DNA from: Chara braunii
Taxonomy: Eukaryota; Streptophyta; Charophyceae; Charales; Characeae
DNA: 38,542 bases
Reading direction: 5' to 3'
Assembly: GCA_003427395.1 (NCBI GenBank)
Contig: BFEA01000092.1
Location: 1,604,107 to 1,642,648, forward strand
Shown piece by piece: positions 8,697 through 19,300 of this stretch. Made by a program: the position numbers and the translations under genes. How positions within the stretch are numbered: position 1 is the stretch's first letter; every line of letters starts with the position of its first letter. A model generated the notes under the pieces. The model made no database searches. It saw only the letters and a program-made list of their open reading frames with translations, and had not been told where the DNA came from.

Positions 8697-11600
8697 ATGA
8701 GACTCTTGGGACCTGCGCACGGCGATGGCATGGGGCCTGTGATTCTTGCCATCCTGTCGGCTTCGTTGCTATGCACAGCCGGGGTTTTCGGCATATGGTG
8801 GCACCTCGGGGATGACCGCAACTTCTGTACGATGACGTACATGTACCCTAAGTATATCCAGATCGATGCGACGGTCAACTCTTCCCAAGGCAGTGGCGGG
8901 AACTCAGGGTCGTCATTTTCGTCGTCCCGCTTTTCGCCCTCGTTCCGGGCGTCCGCCCGCCGCCTTTTCCCCTCCTCTCGAAAATCTTCCGCCGCTGTGC
9001 TCTCCCATTACAGGTTGTATTACTACCACGAGGGCTGGAGAACGGTCAATGAGAACGTGCTCTTGAGGCGCTTGCATGGAGTGCCTGTGCTCTTCATTCC
9101 CGGGAACGGCGGCAGCTACAGGCAGGTGCGATCCATCGGCAAGGAATCTCACTCTGTGTTCACCGAGAATGTGCGCGATGAGCCGTTCTTCACTCGCAGC
9201 ACGCGCAGCCGCTCGGACGTGGAATGGCCGCCCAACTCTCCCTCGGGAAACCCTTTCTTGTCGAGATACAGGAATTCGTTGGATTGGTTCATGGTCGATT
9301 TCGGCGAGGAACTGTCGGCGTTTGACACGTGGATCTTGGAGAAGCAGACGGAGTTCGTTGCGCGCTCTGTCGATGTGATTCTCTCCTTGTATGGCAAGAC
9401 CCCGGAATCCAATGCGCAAATGATGAGGGCGCGGGTACAGAAGCCGGAGACGGTGATTTTGGTGGGCCATTCCATGGGTGGCGTCGTCGCGCGCGCGGCT
9501 GTGATTCATCCTGCTTTGCGGGAAGGCACAATTCAAACCATCGTCGCGCTCTCCTCACCGTTGCGCGCCGCACCCCTAGCTGCTCAGCCTTCCTTAGGAA
9601 GGTTCTACTTACAGATGAACGACCTCTGGCGCCGCGGCGTTGATCCATCCTCCTCCTCCTCCTCCTCCTCCTCGTCGTCGTCTTCGGCTCCTCTGGCGAA
9701 CGTTGCCGTCGTGTCCATAGCCGGTGGGTATCGCGACAGTCAGGTCCGGTCCCGACTTGCCAGCTTGGATGGCATTGTCCCTCCCTCCAATGGACTGAGT
9801 CTTTTCTCCGAGAATGTGCCCAACGTTTGGCTCTCAACCGATCACCAGGCCATTCTGTGGTGCAATCAGTTCATCGTGCAATTAGCGAAGACGCTGATGC
9901 AGCTTGTGGATCCGACCACCGGGCAGGAAATATCTTCTTTGGAGGACAGGATGAGCATTCTGGAAGCGAATCTCCGCAGTCCCCTGCCTTCGATCCTCGG
10001 AAGATCGGTGGATGTTTTGTCACTTTGGCGAGGCGGTCCTGAACAAGACGACGGCGACGAGCAACAGCAGGCGGAAAGAAGAGGCAAAACCTCATCGTCC
10101 ACTTCTTCCTCCTTTCTTTCGTCCGGGAACCGCTCTTCTTCTCTCTCTACTACCGCCGATTCCCGCGGCGAGGGAAGAACTCTTCTTCAAGTGCGGGACG
10201 AAGACGGCGGCAAGGGCGGTACTCGATCGGAGGCTGGTCACAGCGGTGGCGGCGAGGAAGTATCGTCAGCAACAGGAAACGACGTACGCCCCTCCGCCGC
10301 CTCTGGTTCGCACCACTTATCGCGACTGCTGCATAGTAAAGGAGGACAAGAAGTGGGAGAGAGCGTTGCTGACGGCGCCAGAGTGGCATCGGATAGATCG
10401 GCAGTAGCAGTGGGGAGAGGAAGGAGTACTTCGATGATGGGATGCGGCGGCTCCCGGCGACTGGAGGCACTTAGAGAGCAAGTGAGGGAGGGCGACGATC
10501 AGCGGCGGAAAGTGGCGGAGGCAGTGGGAGAGCTGCGCAACGTTGCGGAAGGTGGTGAGGAGCCGCGTCACGGGGACGGAGGGGGAGGTGCGGTTGCTCA
10601 GGACAGCATCACCGAGAGCAAGAACTTTTCCTCGCTGTCTGCTGTCAACGTGAAGGGTGGGCCCTCGTCGTTGTTGGCGGCCGCCGATGCACAGTCGCTG
10701 TTCGCCTGCCCGCCTTCGGTGAAATGGAAGGTCGATGCAACGAAGCCGGACTTGTTTGTGGAGGGTGTGGCGACCATGACTGTGCTGGCGGGCGATGGGA
10801 GAAGGAGGTGGATGGACATACAAGCAATGCGCGAGCAGGGCAGAGATCATTTCGCGCTGGTGACGAATCTTGCGCCTTGCGGCGGGATTCGCGTCCACTT
10901 GTGGGAGAGAAACAGGTCGACGACTGCGGAGTCGCGATCGGGATCGGTGTCGGAAAGGGGATTGGCGGGGGAGGAAGCCCCCACCGAGAGCGCGGCTCCC
11001 CGCGTGGTAGAGGTGACGCGACGATTCTTGCAGCTGCCCGCTGCGTCGTCGCAGACGGTTCGACAGCCAGAGCCTGGGGCGCAGACCGAACAGCCCCCCC
11101 CCTCTGCGCTACTGTTGCTGACACGCGCCGACATGGATGGGTTCCGCTACGTGACGATATCGGTGGCGCCAAGGGAGGCGCTGGGTTGGGGATCGGGGGG
11201 CGGCCAAGTCCCCGCAGTGGTTATGGTTGTGGCGCAGTTTTACGACTTCTCCAAGTCCTCTCTCCCGCGTCCTAGGAGCTGGATCCCGACCTCACATTTG
11301 TGGAGAGAGAGAGTGATCAAACTCGATGAAGGAGATCACCCGATGATGTTGAAGATACCATTGTCGGTAGATCCCGCTTGGCTGCCGCTGCGGGTTTCGG
11401 CGATGGCGACTTCCTGCGGCGAGGGACCGTTCTGGGCAGAGCAACAGAAAAAGGGGTTGGGGTGGGGAGGAGGAGGAGGAGGAGGAGGAGGGGGCATCGC
11501 AAAAGGCATTAGCATCTGCAACAGCCTCTGCTTTCCTCCGCTCAGCGTGGTCTGGAGTGCGTCTTTGCCCGATGAGATCACGTCTCTCAGCCGGCACCAA

Positions 11601-13481
11601 GGCGTATTGGTGCTCGAATCAAGCTCTTTGATCTGGGGAGGCGGGCCTGTCCGTTCCAGGAGAGGAGTAGGCGGCAGTGGCGGCGATGCCTTCTCCTCCT
11701 CGTCATCGGGAGCCACGAGCTCACGCCAAACGCGGGCATCTTCATCCGCCGCCGGGAAGTCCCCCACCGGACCCGCTTCCCTCCTTGTGCTGTTTACCAA
11801 CCCGTCGTGCCGGTTCGAGGTGCGAATTAGCCCTCTACCGACGATGTCGATCGGGTGGTTGCTTTTGGCACACGCTCCCCATATGGTCGGGATGGCGATC
11901 GCGGTCGGGCTGTTTGCGATGAAGTCTCAGGTCCCGTCTTTGGATTTGTCGTCGTCGTCGTCTCCGCCTCAGCTCTCCTTCCCCCCCCGACCGAACCGCT
12001 CGCTGATGTTATCCCTAAGGGAGGTTCTCGGATCGTGTCTGCCGGGGGCAAACCTCATGCTGTGGGGATTGCCGACGCTGACGGCGTTCTTGGTGCTCTG
12101 GTTGACCAACCAGCCCGTCCCATCTCTGCTCACCTTTGTGAGCGCTGCTTACCTCGCCATGGTGACCGCCTCCGGCGGTGTTGCCATCGTGGCGGTAGCA
12201 ACCATGTCGATGCTGGAAGCGACCGCGTGGTGCCACGTCAGAGGACGAGCGATCGCGAGGCGGTGCTGCGCCTGGAGCCGATGGGGTGTGCCACGTGTCG
12301 GTGGCTGCGTGACCCCCAGCGGAACGGGCAGGTATCGCCGCTTGATTCTGTTGCAGCAAAACATGCAGGCGAAGAGCTTCGTCGCTGTCGCCATGCTCGC
12401 CCTGGCTACGAACCTTCTGGTGCATCCCGCCGTCGGTATGTTGATCTTGCTCTGCTGCGAGGTCTGGGATCTCTACTGTTCTTTCTGTAGGCATCGGTTT
12501 GCCAGGAGGAGTGATGCAAAGGGAGGAGGCGTTTCGTTCGGGAGCCTGGACCCAGGGTCGGCCAAGAAGGCTGCCGACTCTTACCCTTCGTCGTTTCCTT
12601 CGTCTGTCAATTCTTCTTCGAACGCGATGGTCATGCTGAGCTCGGTGGGGATGGGTGAGCATCAGCAGCCCGGGGGGGGCGCGATGGGAGGAGGAGCGCG
12701 GCCGAAGAAGAACGGCGATGATGCGGGATCCGTGACTGTGTTCGACATGGGAACCCGCGTGCCGGTCGCGCCGGCGGAATCGGTGGAAGGAGGGGGCGGG
12801 GCGCAGTTGCTTTCCATTGGCAGTAGCAATGGCTTGGGAAATCCAGGCATCGGGAAAGGGCGGCAGCTTAAAGGTGGAGCTGGAGTCGTGGGAGGGGCTC
12901 TTGCGGCTGTTGGGGACGAGAGAGGGGTGTTAGGCGGAGGGGCTGGAGGGGGAGGAAGTGTAGAGCACGCGGGTGGACTGGCGGGATCCGGGGGCGGGGG
13001 AGGGAGTGCGTGGGTGGGTGCGGAAGCAGCGGAAGTGGACAGGGCGCGGCATGTACACGGGCTGGTGGTGGTGCACCTGTTCGTAACAGGGCTGTTGTTT
13101 CCGTCCCTCGTGGCGTACATGCAGAGACCGGCGCGCTCGCGCCCGCTCTTGTCGCCGGACTCGATCGTATTCTTACCAATCATCATGCAGGGGTTGATGG
13201 CATGCCGAGGGAGCAGCAATGGCAGCAAGGGAGCAGCAGGTAGAAACGAAGGGGGCGGTGTCAGCGCTGTCATCCCCTCGGCGGTATCTCTGTTGCCGAT
13301 GTGCGGCCGGATCAGTTTGGGAACGGTTTATGGCGCGAGTGGTGTCTTTTGCTACATGTCCGGATGGCTCAGTCTGCATTGGGCATTCTACGCTCTGGCT
13401 GCCGTTGGGGTTGCCTCTGTTGTCGCCCGCCTGTTTGGGCGACAAATCCGCAGAACAGAGAGACATGAACATCATCATTAA
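8697..13481 (+). CDS. PGAP1: GPI inositol-deacylase PGAP1-like, single exon
   Basis: Predicted ER membrane lipase that removes the inositol-linked acyl chain from GPI anchors. The frame extends to a TTG at 8676, but an in-frame stop sits at 8649-8651 and the first ATG is 8697, giving 1,594 residues. An N-terminal anchor (about 13-33) is followed by FCTMTYMYPKYIQI, a family hallmark. The lipase domain has VPVLFIPGNGGSYRQVRS, the GHSMGG elbow with nucleophile Ser259, LSSPLRAAPLAAQPSLG and STDHQAILWCNQ with likely catalytic His383. Several membrane segments lie at about 1052-1074, 1122-1180, 1228-1262, 1454-1503 and 1535-1580. Family members are typically about 900-1,150 residues; the excess is low-complexity: Ser13 at 318-330, a Ser/Arg/Gly-rich insert about 440-680, a Gly run near 925, and a Gly/Ala-rich loop about 1265-1440. 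No introns, frameshifts or Ns are seen. It is GC-rich compared with its flanks. Confidence 0.9.
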   Translation: MRLLGPAHGDGMGPVILAILSASLLCTAGVFGIWWHLGDDRNFCTMTYMYPKYIQIDATVNSSQGSGGNSGSSFSSSRFSPSFRASARRLFPSSRKSSAAVLSHYRLYYYHEGWRTVNENVLLRRLHGVPVLFIPGNGGSYRQVRSIGKESHSVFTENVRDEPFFTRSTRSRSDVEWPPNSPSGNPFLSRYRNSLDWFMVDFGEELSAFDTWILEKQTEFVARSVDVILSLYGKTPESNAQMMRARVQKPETVILVGHSMGGVVARAAVIHPALREGTIQTIVALSSPLRAAPLAAQPSLGRFYLQMNDLWRRGVDPSSSSSSSSSSSSSAPLANVAVVSIAGGYRDSQVRSRLASLDGIVPPSNGLSLFSENVPNVWLSTDHQAILWCNQFIVQLAKTLMQLVDPTTGQEISSLEDRMSILEANLRSPLPSILGRSVDVLSLWRGGPEQDDGDEQQQAERRGKTSSSTSSSFLSSGNRSSSLSTTADSRGEGRTLLQVRDEDGGKGGTRSEAGHSGGGEEVSSATGNDVRPSAASGSHHLSRLLHSKGGQEVGESVADGARVASDRSAVAVGRGRSTSMMGCGGSRRLEALREQVREGDDQRRKVAEAVGELRNVAEGGEEPRHGDGGGGAVAQDSITESKNFSSLSAVNVKGGPSSLLAAADAQSLFACPPSVKWKVDATKPDLFVEGVATMTVLAGDGRRRWMDIQAMREQGRDHFALVTNLAPCGGIRVHLWERNRSTTAESRSGSVSERGLAGEEAPTESAAPRVVEVTRRFLQLPAASSQTVRQPEPGAQTEQPPPSALLLLTRADMDGFRYVTISVAPREALGWGSGGGQVPAVVMVVAQFYDFSKSSLPRPRSWIPTSHLWRERVIKLDEGDHPMMLKIPLSVDPAWLPLRVSAMATSCGEGPFWAEQQKKGLGWGGGGGGGGGGIAKGISICNSLCFPPLSVVWSASLPDEITSLSRHQGVLVLESSSLIWGGGPVRSRRGVGGSGGDAFSSSSSGATSSRQTRASSSAAGKSPTGPASLLVLFTNPSCRFEVRISPLPTMSIGWLLLAHAPHMVGMAIAVGLFAMKSQVPSLDLSSSSSPPQLSFPPRPNRSLMLSLREVLGSCLPGANLMLWGLPTLTAFLVLWLTNQPVPSLLTFVSAAYLAMVTASGGVAIVAVATMSMLEATAWCHVRGRAIARRCCAWSRWGVPRVGGCVTPSGTGRYRRLILLQQNMQAKSFVAVAMLALATNLLVHPAVGMLILLCCEVWDLYCSFCRHRFARRSDAKGGGVSFGSLDPGSAKKAADSYPSSFPSSVNSSSNAMVMLSSVGMGEHQQPGGGAMGGGARPKKNGDDAGSVTVFDMGTRVPVAPAESVEGGGGAQLLSIGSSNGLGNPGIGKGRQLKGGAGVVGGALAAVGDERGVLGGGAGGGGSVEHAGGLAGSGGGGGSAWVGAEAAEVDRARHVHGLVVVHLFVTGLLFPSLVAYMQRPARSRPLLSPDSIVFLPIIMQGLMACRGSSNGSKGAAGRNEGGGVSAVIPSAVSLLPMCGRISLGTVYGASGVFCYMSGWLSLHWAFYALAAVGVASVVARLFGRQIRRTERHEHHH
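9648..9686 (+). repeat. In-frame poly-serine tract in PGAP1
   Basis: Thirteen consecutive serine codons (TCC, then TCG/TCT) at residues 318-330, inside the lipase domain between the nucleophile and the catalytic His. It probably expands a surface loop and is a candidate length-polymorphic site. Confidence 0.9.
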
Positions 13482-13547
13482 GGGACATCATCTCCCTTCA
13501 ATACTGGCCTTTTATCTTCATTCCACGATTTCTGTCTTCCCCGGTCT

Positions 13548-13615
<68 letters not shown>

Positions 13616-14175
13616 ACTTCTCTCTCTCACTTCTCTCTCTCACTTCTCTCTCTCTGTGCTCTTGTCTGTCTGTCTCTCTCGCATTTCACTAGACCCTTCG
13701 CTATTTCCGAGTTTGCGAAGCTGTCTGGTTTGTCTCTCTGTGTTAGGGATGAGAAGGTTTGCGACCGCCGACTGAACATAGACCCATTACTGGGCCTCTC
13801 GCGGGTGCGATGGCCCTCGTTCTGCCAGGTCGTCGGCACCGGTGCCAGATCTTATACAGAGTATAGCGTCTTCAATCAGATTTCATTGTTGAAGATGTAA
13901 GGCAGGAGTCATGGTGGGGTGGCTGGTTAGCTAGTGAGTTGAAGGGTAATGATTTTGCAACTTCTTTTTGTTCTTTAATAGAGGAGTGAGTGCGTATTCA
14001 GCCGTTCTGTGTGGGGGGTTGCAGCGATAGAGGCGATCGACCAAGTGCCTTTTTTTCTTGTCAAGCTCGTTTTCATAGCACCATTCTTTCCTTTCCTGTT
14101 TTCTGGCATTTGCTAGCATGAGCGGCGATTCCGCATCTTTGTTTCTGCTTCTGGCGCCATCATCTTTTCAACGAC

Positions 14176-14178
<3 letters not shown>
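13482..14178. other. PGAP1 downstream region / possible 3'UTR
   Basis: No gene seen. It holds a long CT microsatellite (13551-13682) and then unique sequence. No clear AATAAA signal lies close to the PGAP1 stop, so the transcript end is undetermined. Confidence 0.6.
13551..13682. repeat. (CT)n microsatellite with CACTT-interrupted units
   Basis: An almost pure CT run to about 13605 is followed by three copies of CTCTCTCTCACTT, then more CT/TGTC repeats. On the minus strand this is a GAGA tract. Confidence 0.95.

Positions 14179-14231
<53 letters not shown>
14179..14231. repeat. (TG)n microsatellite
   Basis: About 26 uninterrupted TG dinucleotides. Confidence 0.95.
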
Positions 14232-14233
<2 letters not shown>

Positions 14234-14697
14234 CTTATCCCATTTCTTGAATGTCCTCTTTCACTCACCTTCGCTCATGTCTTGCGCTGCCTTATGGCAC
14301 GCATTTGTTTGTTTTTCATGCTGGTGATCTGTGATGTTGCCGTTCGTCGGTCCATCTTTCTCACTAATGGAGGGTCACACCTTTTGTACTTTCGTTCTTC
14401 GCTCCCTCTTTCCATGTGCGTCCGTCTCTCTGGTGCTTCATGGCAACCTCTTCTTGTAAATGGACGCTCAATCTTGAATGTCCTTACCTTGTGGCCACCC
14501 AGTTAAACAAACAGAACGCATCAGCTGGGCACGCCTGTTGCGCTTCGCTGGGAAATCCTACATTCTCTTAGTTCAGTATCTCGAACATGCTGGGCGGCTT
14601 CCCCCCCCTTCTATGTTCTGTCGCAGTCCTTCGCCTTTTGTCTTATACTGTTCACCCGGCAATGACCAGTTTTCGATTACAGGTGCACCTGTCTTTT

Positions 14698-14790
14698 TGT
14701 GTGGGTGTGTGGGTGTGTGGGTGTGTGGGTGTGTAGGTGCGCTTGTGTGCAAGAGCGAGCGAGCGAGCGAGCGAGAGAGAGAGAGAGAGA
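14698..14790. repeat. (GTGTGGGT)n and (GAGC)/(GA)n repeats
   Basis: Four to five units of an 8-bp GTGTGGGT repeat (14698-14735), then five GAGC tetranucleotides and a GA run (14756-14790). Confidence 0.9.
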
Positions 14791-16079
14791 TGGCAGCGTA
14801 GGACACGACTTTTCATTGTTTTTTGTTGCAGCCTTGGATTATCGGTGGAGGTCAGTGATGATCGGAGTCAGAAGCTCGAGTCCAAACCTCTCCATTTAAC
14901 TTTTAGATCAAGTGACTACTCTTGGAACTTTGTGTGGGAGGCAACGCCTATTGTCTCAGACAGAGAGGTCGTTGAACGGCTACCGGTAGTTACATGCATT
15001 TAAAGATCAGGTGCAGAGGTATAGGAAGTTGGGTACGGTTTGTCCTCGAGCACACGGGAAGAAGGGAGCAATGGACTCACCTATACCCACTGACCTGCTT
15101 GATATGGCTCATCACTCCCTGCTTGAGCCAATGCTATTCCGGCCCCCACGTGGAAGGGTGGGTGCTGTAGATCCGAAGTTTGTTAAGGTGGTGATGAGGC
15201 GAGAGTAGCAATCGAGGAAATCCTGGTGCTGCATCGGCTGACTTTGGCCTTGCCCGCTTCTGCTTTTATATTGTGGCTATTGATATTCATTGTCTGAATG
15301 CCAACGGCTGCTGCCTTCTGCTGTTGCTGTTGCTGGTGCTATTGCTGCAAAATCCTCTCACGGCTGTGGTGCAGCTCTGCTGCTAACTACCAACACTACA
15401 GTTTTTTGTTGATGGCGATTATTATGATGATGATGATGATGTCAGTGATGATGCTGGTTTGTATCCGTTTTTGTTTCACTGCATGCTCAAGCCCGTCTCT
15501 TCTGGCAGCTCTTTCTGGACAGTAGCCTTGAGTAGCTCAGCTCTGCGCGTGGTTTCCGTTCTGGAAAGCACCCGCTTGAAGAAGCCGAAGGTCAACAAAG
15601 CACGTCGCCAAGAGTTCAGAGGGTCCACTTGTCGTCTGCCCCAAGTTAATTCATTGACAGATCTGATTGCGCCGGTCCGGTTGTGTTGCCATCCTCTCCA
15701 AATGATTCCCAAAGCGTTCTGGTGAAGAATTTGTTTCATTTTGAGTTTACAGTGTAGTGTACTGTTCTGCAGACGGATGATGAACAATGCAACGGCAATC
15801 AAAGTCGAGTGTTTCCATGTGTTTCTGCTCTACGGTAGGCGTGCACGGCCTCAGACGCCGAGAGTTCGGAGGACCTTGAGAGTGCATATTTGCATTGGAA
15901 CATTTAGTACATAGTGGCACTGGGGCATCTCGCAATGGCATCTGGTTTCAGTCACTGCTGCTTCAGTCAAGCTAGCTCAAAGATGGAGATAGCTACAAGT
16001 GCATGTGTGTATGCTGGGTGTACCAGAGACAAGTGTCCTAGAGGGCAGGGTCCACAGTGTAGGAGCATGCAGAAAGTAG
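14791..16079. other. Intergenic; short trinucleotide repeats, no assignable gene
   Basis: Contains CTG/TGC-type repeats (about 15305-15350) and an ATG-repeat tract (about 15424-15443). An ATG-initiated 45-codon frame (15071-15208) has no recognisable domain and I do not call it a gene. Nothing else can be supported. Confidence 0.55.
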
Positions 16080-16298
16080 AGGGTTGGGGGCTGTTGCACC
16101 CTGGCTACCCTGTTCCTTGTTTAAAATATGGATGTTTTCTGATTCTCTCGCCCCCCTCCCCTCCCATACTGTCTTCCCTTTTGTTCATCTTTCTCACCGC
16201 CTTAGCTTTTGCCAGTCTTCATTGGAATTGGTGTCCTGGCACGCGGTACTCTGAGATCTATTCTGTACTGTCTTTGCAACCAACACCTTAACAACAGG
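16080..16298. repeat. Local duplication, copy 1 (empty site)
   Basis: Starts with GGGTTGGGGGCTGTTGCACC and ends near CACCTTAACAACAGG. It shares CATTGGAATTGGTGTCCTGG and CTGTACTGTCTTTGCAAC with copy 2. At 16119-16126 it reads GTTTAAAA with no insertion. Confidence 0.85.
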
Positions 16299-16317
16299 AG
16301 TATGGAGGGAGGAGAGA

Positions 16318-16669
16318 GGGTTGGGGGCTGTTCCACCCTGGCTACCCTGTTCTATGTTTAAACCACCAGTACTTTCTAAGGTTGGGGCCGTAAACAAGCC
16401 ACGCTTTTAGGAAATGTACGGGCCACTACAGGAGCGCCCGAATTCATCCGACTAGAAACGTTTCGACTCTATTTTTTTTCCCCCGCAGCTGGTAGCTGGG
16501 CCAAGTACTGGTGGTTTAAATAGGGGTGTTTTCTACTCCCGCCTCTGCCACCCCCCACCCTTCTCACTCCCTTTGGCCTGCACCAGTCTCCATTGGAATT
16601 AGTGTCCTGGCATGTGGTACTCTGATGAGACCTGTTCTGTACTGTCTTTGCAACGCCTTAACACCAGGT
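16318..16669. repeat. Local duplication, copy 2 (carries a TIR element)
   Basis: Same order of shared blocks as 16080-16298. Inside it, a 152-bp inverted-repeat element is inserted at the TTTAAA corresponding to the uninterrupted site of copy 1. Outside the insertion the two copies have about the same length. Confidence 0.85.
16357..16520. mobile_element. TTAA-flanked TIR element B (152-bp MITE)
   Basis: TTTAAA (16357-16362), CCACCAGTACTT ... AAGTACTGGTGG (to 16514), TTTAAA (16515-16520). The 12-bp inverted repeats are perfect. The neighbouring duplicate at 16080-16298 gives a paralogous empty site with a single TTTAAA, supporting real insertion with target duplication of TTAA or TTTAAA. It has no coding capacity. 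Confidence 0.8.
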
Positions 16670-17430
16670 TCCTGACCAGGTTCTGACCAGGGATGAACAT
16701 CAACCCCGCCTCTTGTGACACAAGAAATGACTGTTCTGCTCCTGGAATTAATTTCAAGACTGCCAACCCTGCTTTTCATCCATGATGTGCCATGCATGAA
16801 TGTGGAGCGCACATGGCGACAAACATGTTGAAGGTGGTACAAATCCGCGGACGCCTAGACCCCTCTCCATGCGGCACGCGCACCCCTTCTAACACACGTG
16901 TAAGCCCGGTGGTGTATCTGCGTTATGCATGTTCAACCACAACACATAGACACCCCCCCCATATGCGCCCACTCCCAAGCCAATTAGCCACAGTATTTGT
17001 GTGGGTTCTTCCTGCCCGCATAGCGATCTCAGACGTTGGGGTCAATGCAGCAGAAAACAGAAAGCGGAGCACCGGCTCAAGGGTATGGTGAAGAGTGTTT
17101 GTAAAGAGGGGAGAGAGAGGTCGGAGATCATCACTGCACGGTCTCTGTTTCTCTGGTTGTTGTGAACAGCACTGGCTGCTGGACACTACTATGCAAATGG
17201 GAGAGCTGTGGTCCTTTCTTCTCGGCTTGTGCAATATTATAAGTGGTGTTTGAGACCGCTGAGGTACATGAGTTTATTTTAGATGGTACATGCAGACGTG
17301 TCATAGAGTTATAGACAGACTGGATGTTAGATGGCTTCAGGCAGGCCGCATTGCTGGCATGTCTGCCTGCAGCAAGCGGACTTATCGCAAACGATGAGTG
17401 GAGCTGTGTGACTGTAATGAGCAGAGGGGC
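16670..17430. other. No gene seen
   Basis: Unique-looking sequence with short open frames only. No conserved protein motif or RNA gene found. Confidence 0.55.
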
Positions 17431-17760
17431 TAAGGCTGCCTACCCAGAGCAAGGGCACCTACCGTGGCAACAGGTGCGCACAGCTATGTGCGATTGTGTT
17501 CTGGTGAGATACGTCTTATGTGAGTTTGATTTGGGTCCTACCCAGAGCAAGGGCACCTACCAGAGGGGGGACTAAGGCTGCCTACCCAGAGCAAGGGAAC
17601 CCACTCACCCATGGTCCCATGCCCTTCCGAGAGTTTAAGGACCTGGGACCTGGGACCCCTGAGGGGACAAAGGGAACTGTTGTTGCCTGTGTGCGATCGT
17701 GTTCTGGTGAGATATATGTCGTATGTCAGCGTGCAGATTTGGGTCTTATGCATGCCATTT
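17431..17760. repeat. Mosaic of interleaved duplications
   Basis: GGCTGCCTACCCAGAGCAAG occurs at about 17433 and 17577, and TACCCAGAGCAAGGGCACCT again at about 17538. A second block, GTGCGATYGTGTTCTGGTGA followed by GATAY, occurs at about 17489 and 17691. The blocks interleave, so the region arose by more than one duplication. No coding sense was seen. Confidence 0.75.
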
Positions 17761-18054
17761 CGCGAGATGATACATGGAACAAGCACAGGTGCTAGTTGCA
17801 CAATACCGTACATCGTTTTCCTGAATAGCGACTGCCTGAGTTCTTTCAGGTGACTGCCTGATTTTTTTATTTTTATTTTTAATAATAATAATAAAAGGAA
17901 GACTGGGACATCGTTTTTCTGGCATATGGGTACACTGGCCAGGTTAACTCGTCACTCAGGGAATAGTGTATGCTTAACCAGTTGCAGTCTTTGGGTTGGA
18001 CAAAGACATGTGACTGCCTGATTTCTAGATGAGCATTGCGGTGGCATGGTTGGC

Positions 18055-18117
18055 CCTCACCTACCTGTCGTAGGTCCTCGTCTATCTGTCGGAGGTCCTC
18101 ACCTATCTGTCGTAGGT
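18055..18117. repeat. Three tandem copies of a 21-bp repeat
   Basis: Units at 18055, 18076 and 18097 with pattern CCTCACCTAYCTGTCGTAGGT (second unit CCTCGTCTATCTGTCGGAGGT). The length is a multiple of three and the repeat keeps an open frame, but there is no other sign of a gene. Confidence 0.9.
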
Positions 18118-19298
18118 GTGCAGTTAATGAAAACCACCACTCCCCCTCCGCTAAAAAGTTCGGGGGACCGGTAGCACAAGTTCATGTGGGCGACCGGCAG
18201 GCCTCTCAAGAGCAGGGCGGGGTTGGTGAGGCACTGCCTTCTTTGCCTGCCGCAGATTTACGAGAGCACGTTATTGTCGTCGCTTAAGGAGGTAGAGTCA
18301 AAGATTAGCCTGACATAAAATACCGTTGTACTCGAGGATGGAAATACTTACGCAGTGGTTCCTGACCCCCAACTGCATTTGGAGATGGGATGAATGCCGC
18401 TTGACATGGGTCTCTTTCCGCCCCTCTTCACCTTAGCCTGTCTATCTCGACTGACATGGGACTTTCCTACCCTCTCTCACCTTAGCTCATCTATCTCGAC
18501 TCTTGGGTAGATGGGTAGTCAGTCTACTGCTGAAAATCTGTTCAGGATGTTCAGGTTGCAGCAGCATTGCGACAGACGAAGAACTTGGGTCTTGAGAAAG
18601 GGTCGGTGTTGAACCGTTGCTATGCCTAAATTTTAATTTTGTAGCTCTCTGTTGCCCGCGAGGCTGGACTTGATGAATCTGCGGTGGTATACGGAAGAAA
18701 CATTGGTCGCAACAAACAACTGCGTCGCTGACAGGCACCACCTGGAGTTCTGATGTGCATTCACTGTCACCAAGCAGTGCAATTGTGATCCAGATGGTTG
18801 AATGAAGCCAGCTTTTGCAGGTTATTTTTCGGGGAAATTTTGAAACTCTGAATAAGCCCCGCTTTATTAGTATTTATATTTAATAGTATATTATTGTTAT
18901 TCTTATAATAGCATGGTTCAAAGGGACACTGCGGACCCAGACGTCCAACTAGATGTTGGGATCAGGGTGTCTGGGTCCCAACCTGTTGGGAAATTTGGAT
19001 CCGTGAACATGAATGACAGTCAAGGGGGTTCCCAGGGGTTACTGAGAGGGGCTGGAAGGGCCAAATCCAAATTGTATTTATTATATCATAATTTATAATA
19101 TAAAATAATGTACTGTCAATATCTTTTCTTTTCTTTTTCTGTGTGAGCACCAGCACGTGTCTGTGCCTATTTGTCCAGAGGCGCATTTCAGCAGTGCGCC
19201 CAAAAAAGTGAACTGGCATGTTTTTTTTGAACAGATCTGTGTTTATTATTAAATGTCTTGAGCCAGAGGCTGGGGACCTCACAATTCTACCCGGGTTG
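18118..19298. other. No gene seen; AT-rich patches
   Basis: Contains AT-rich patches near 18865-18912 and 19074-19110. Open frames are short and lack motifs. Confidence 0.55.
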
Positions 19299-19300
19299 CT

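Noticed and set aside
8106-8720. 204-codon minus-strand gene upstream of PGAP1
   Set aside because: Leu/Arg-rich composition arises from trinucleotide repeats in GC-rich DNA; there is no motif and it overlaps the PGAP1 start.
12015-13273. Long minus-strand open frames inside PGAP1
   Set aside because: They are shadows of a GC-rich coding strand, Pro/Arg/His-rich, without domains.
15071-15208. Small protein or terminal exon (45 codons from ATG)
   Set aside because: No recognisable domain and no splice or transcript support; noted only as a possibility.
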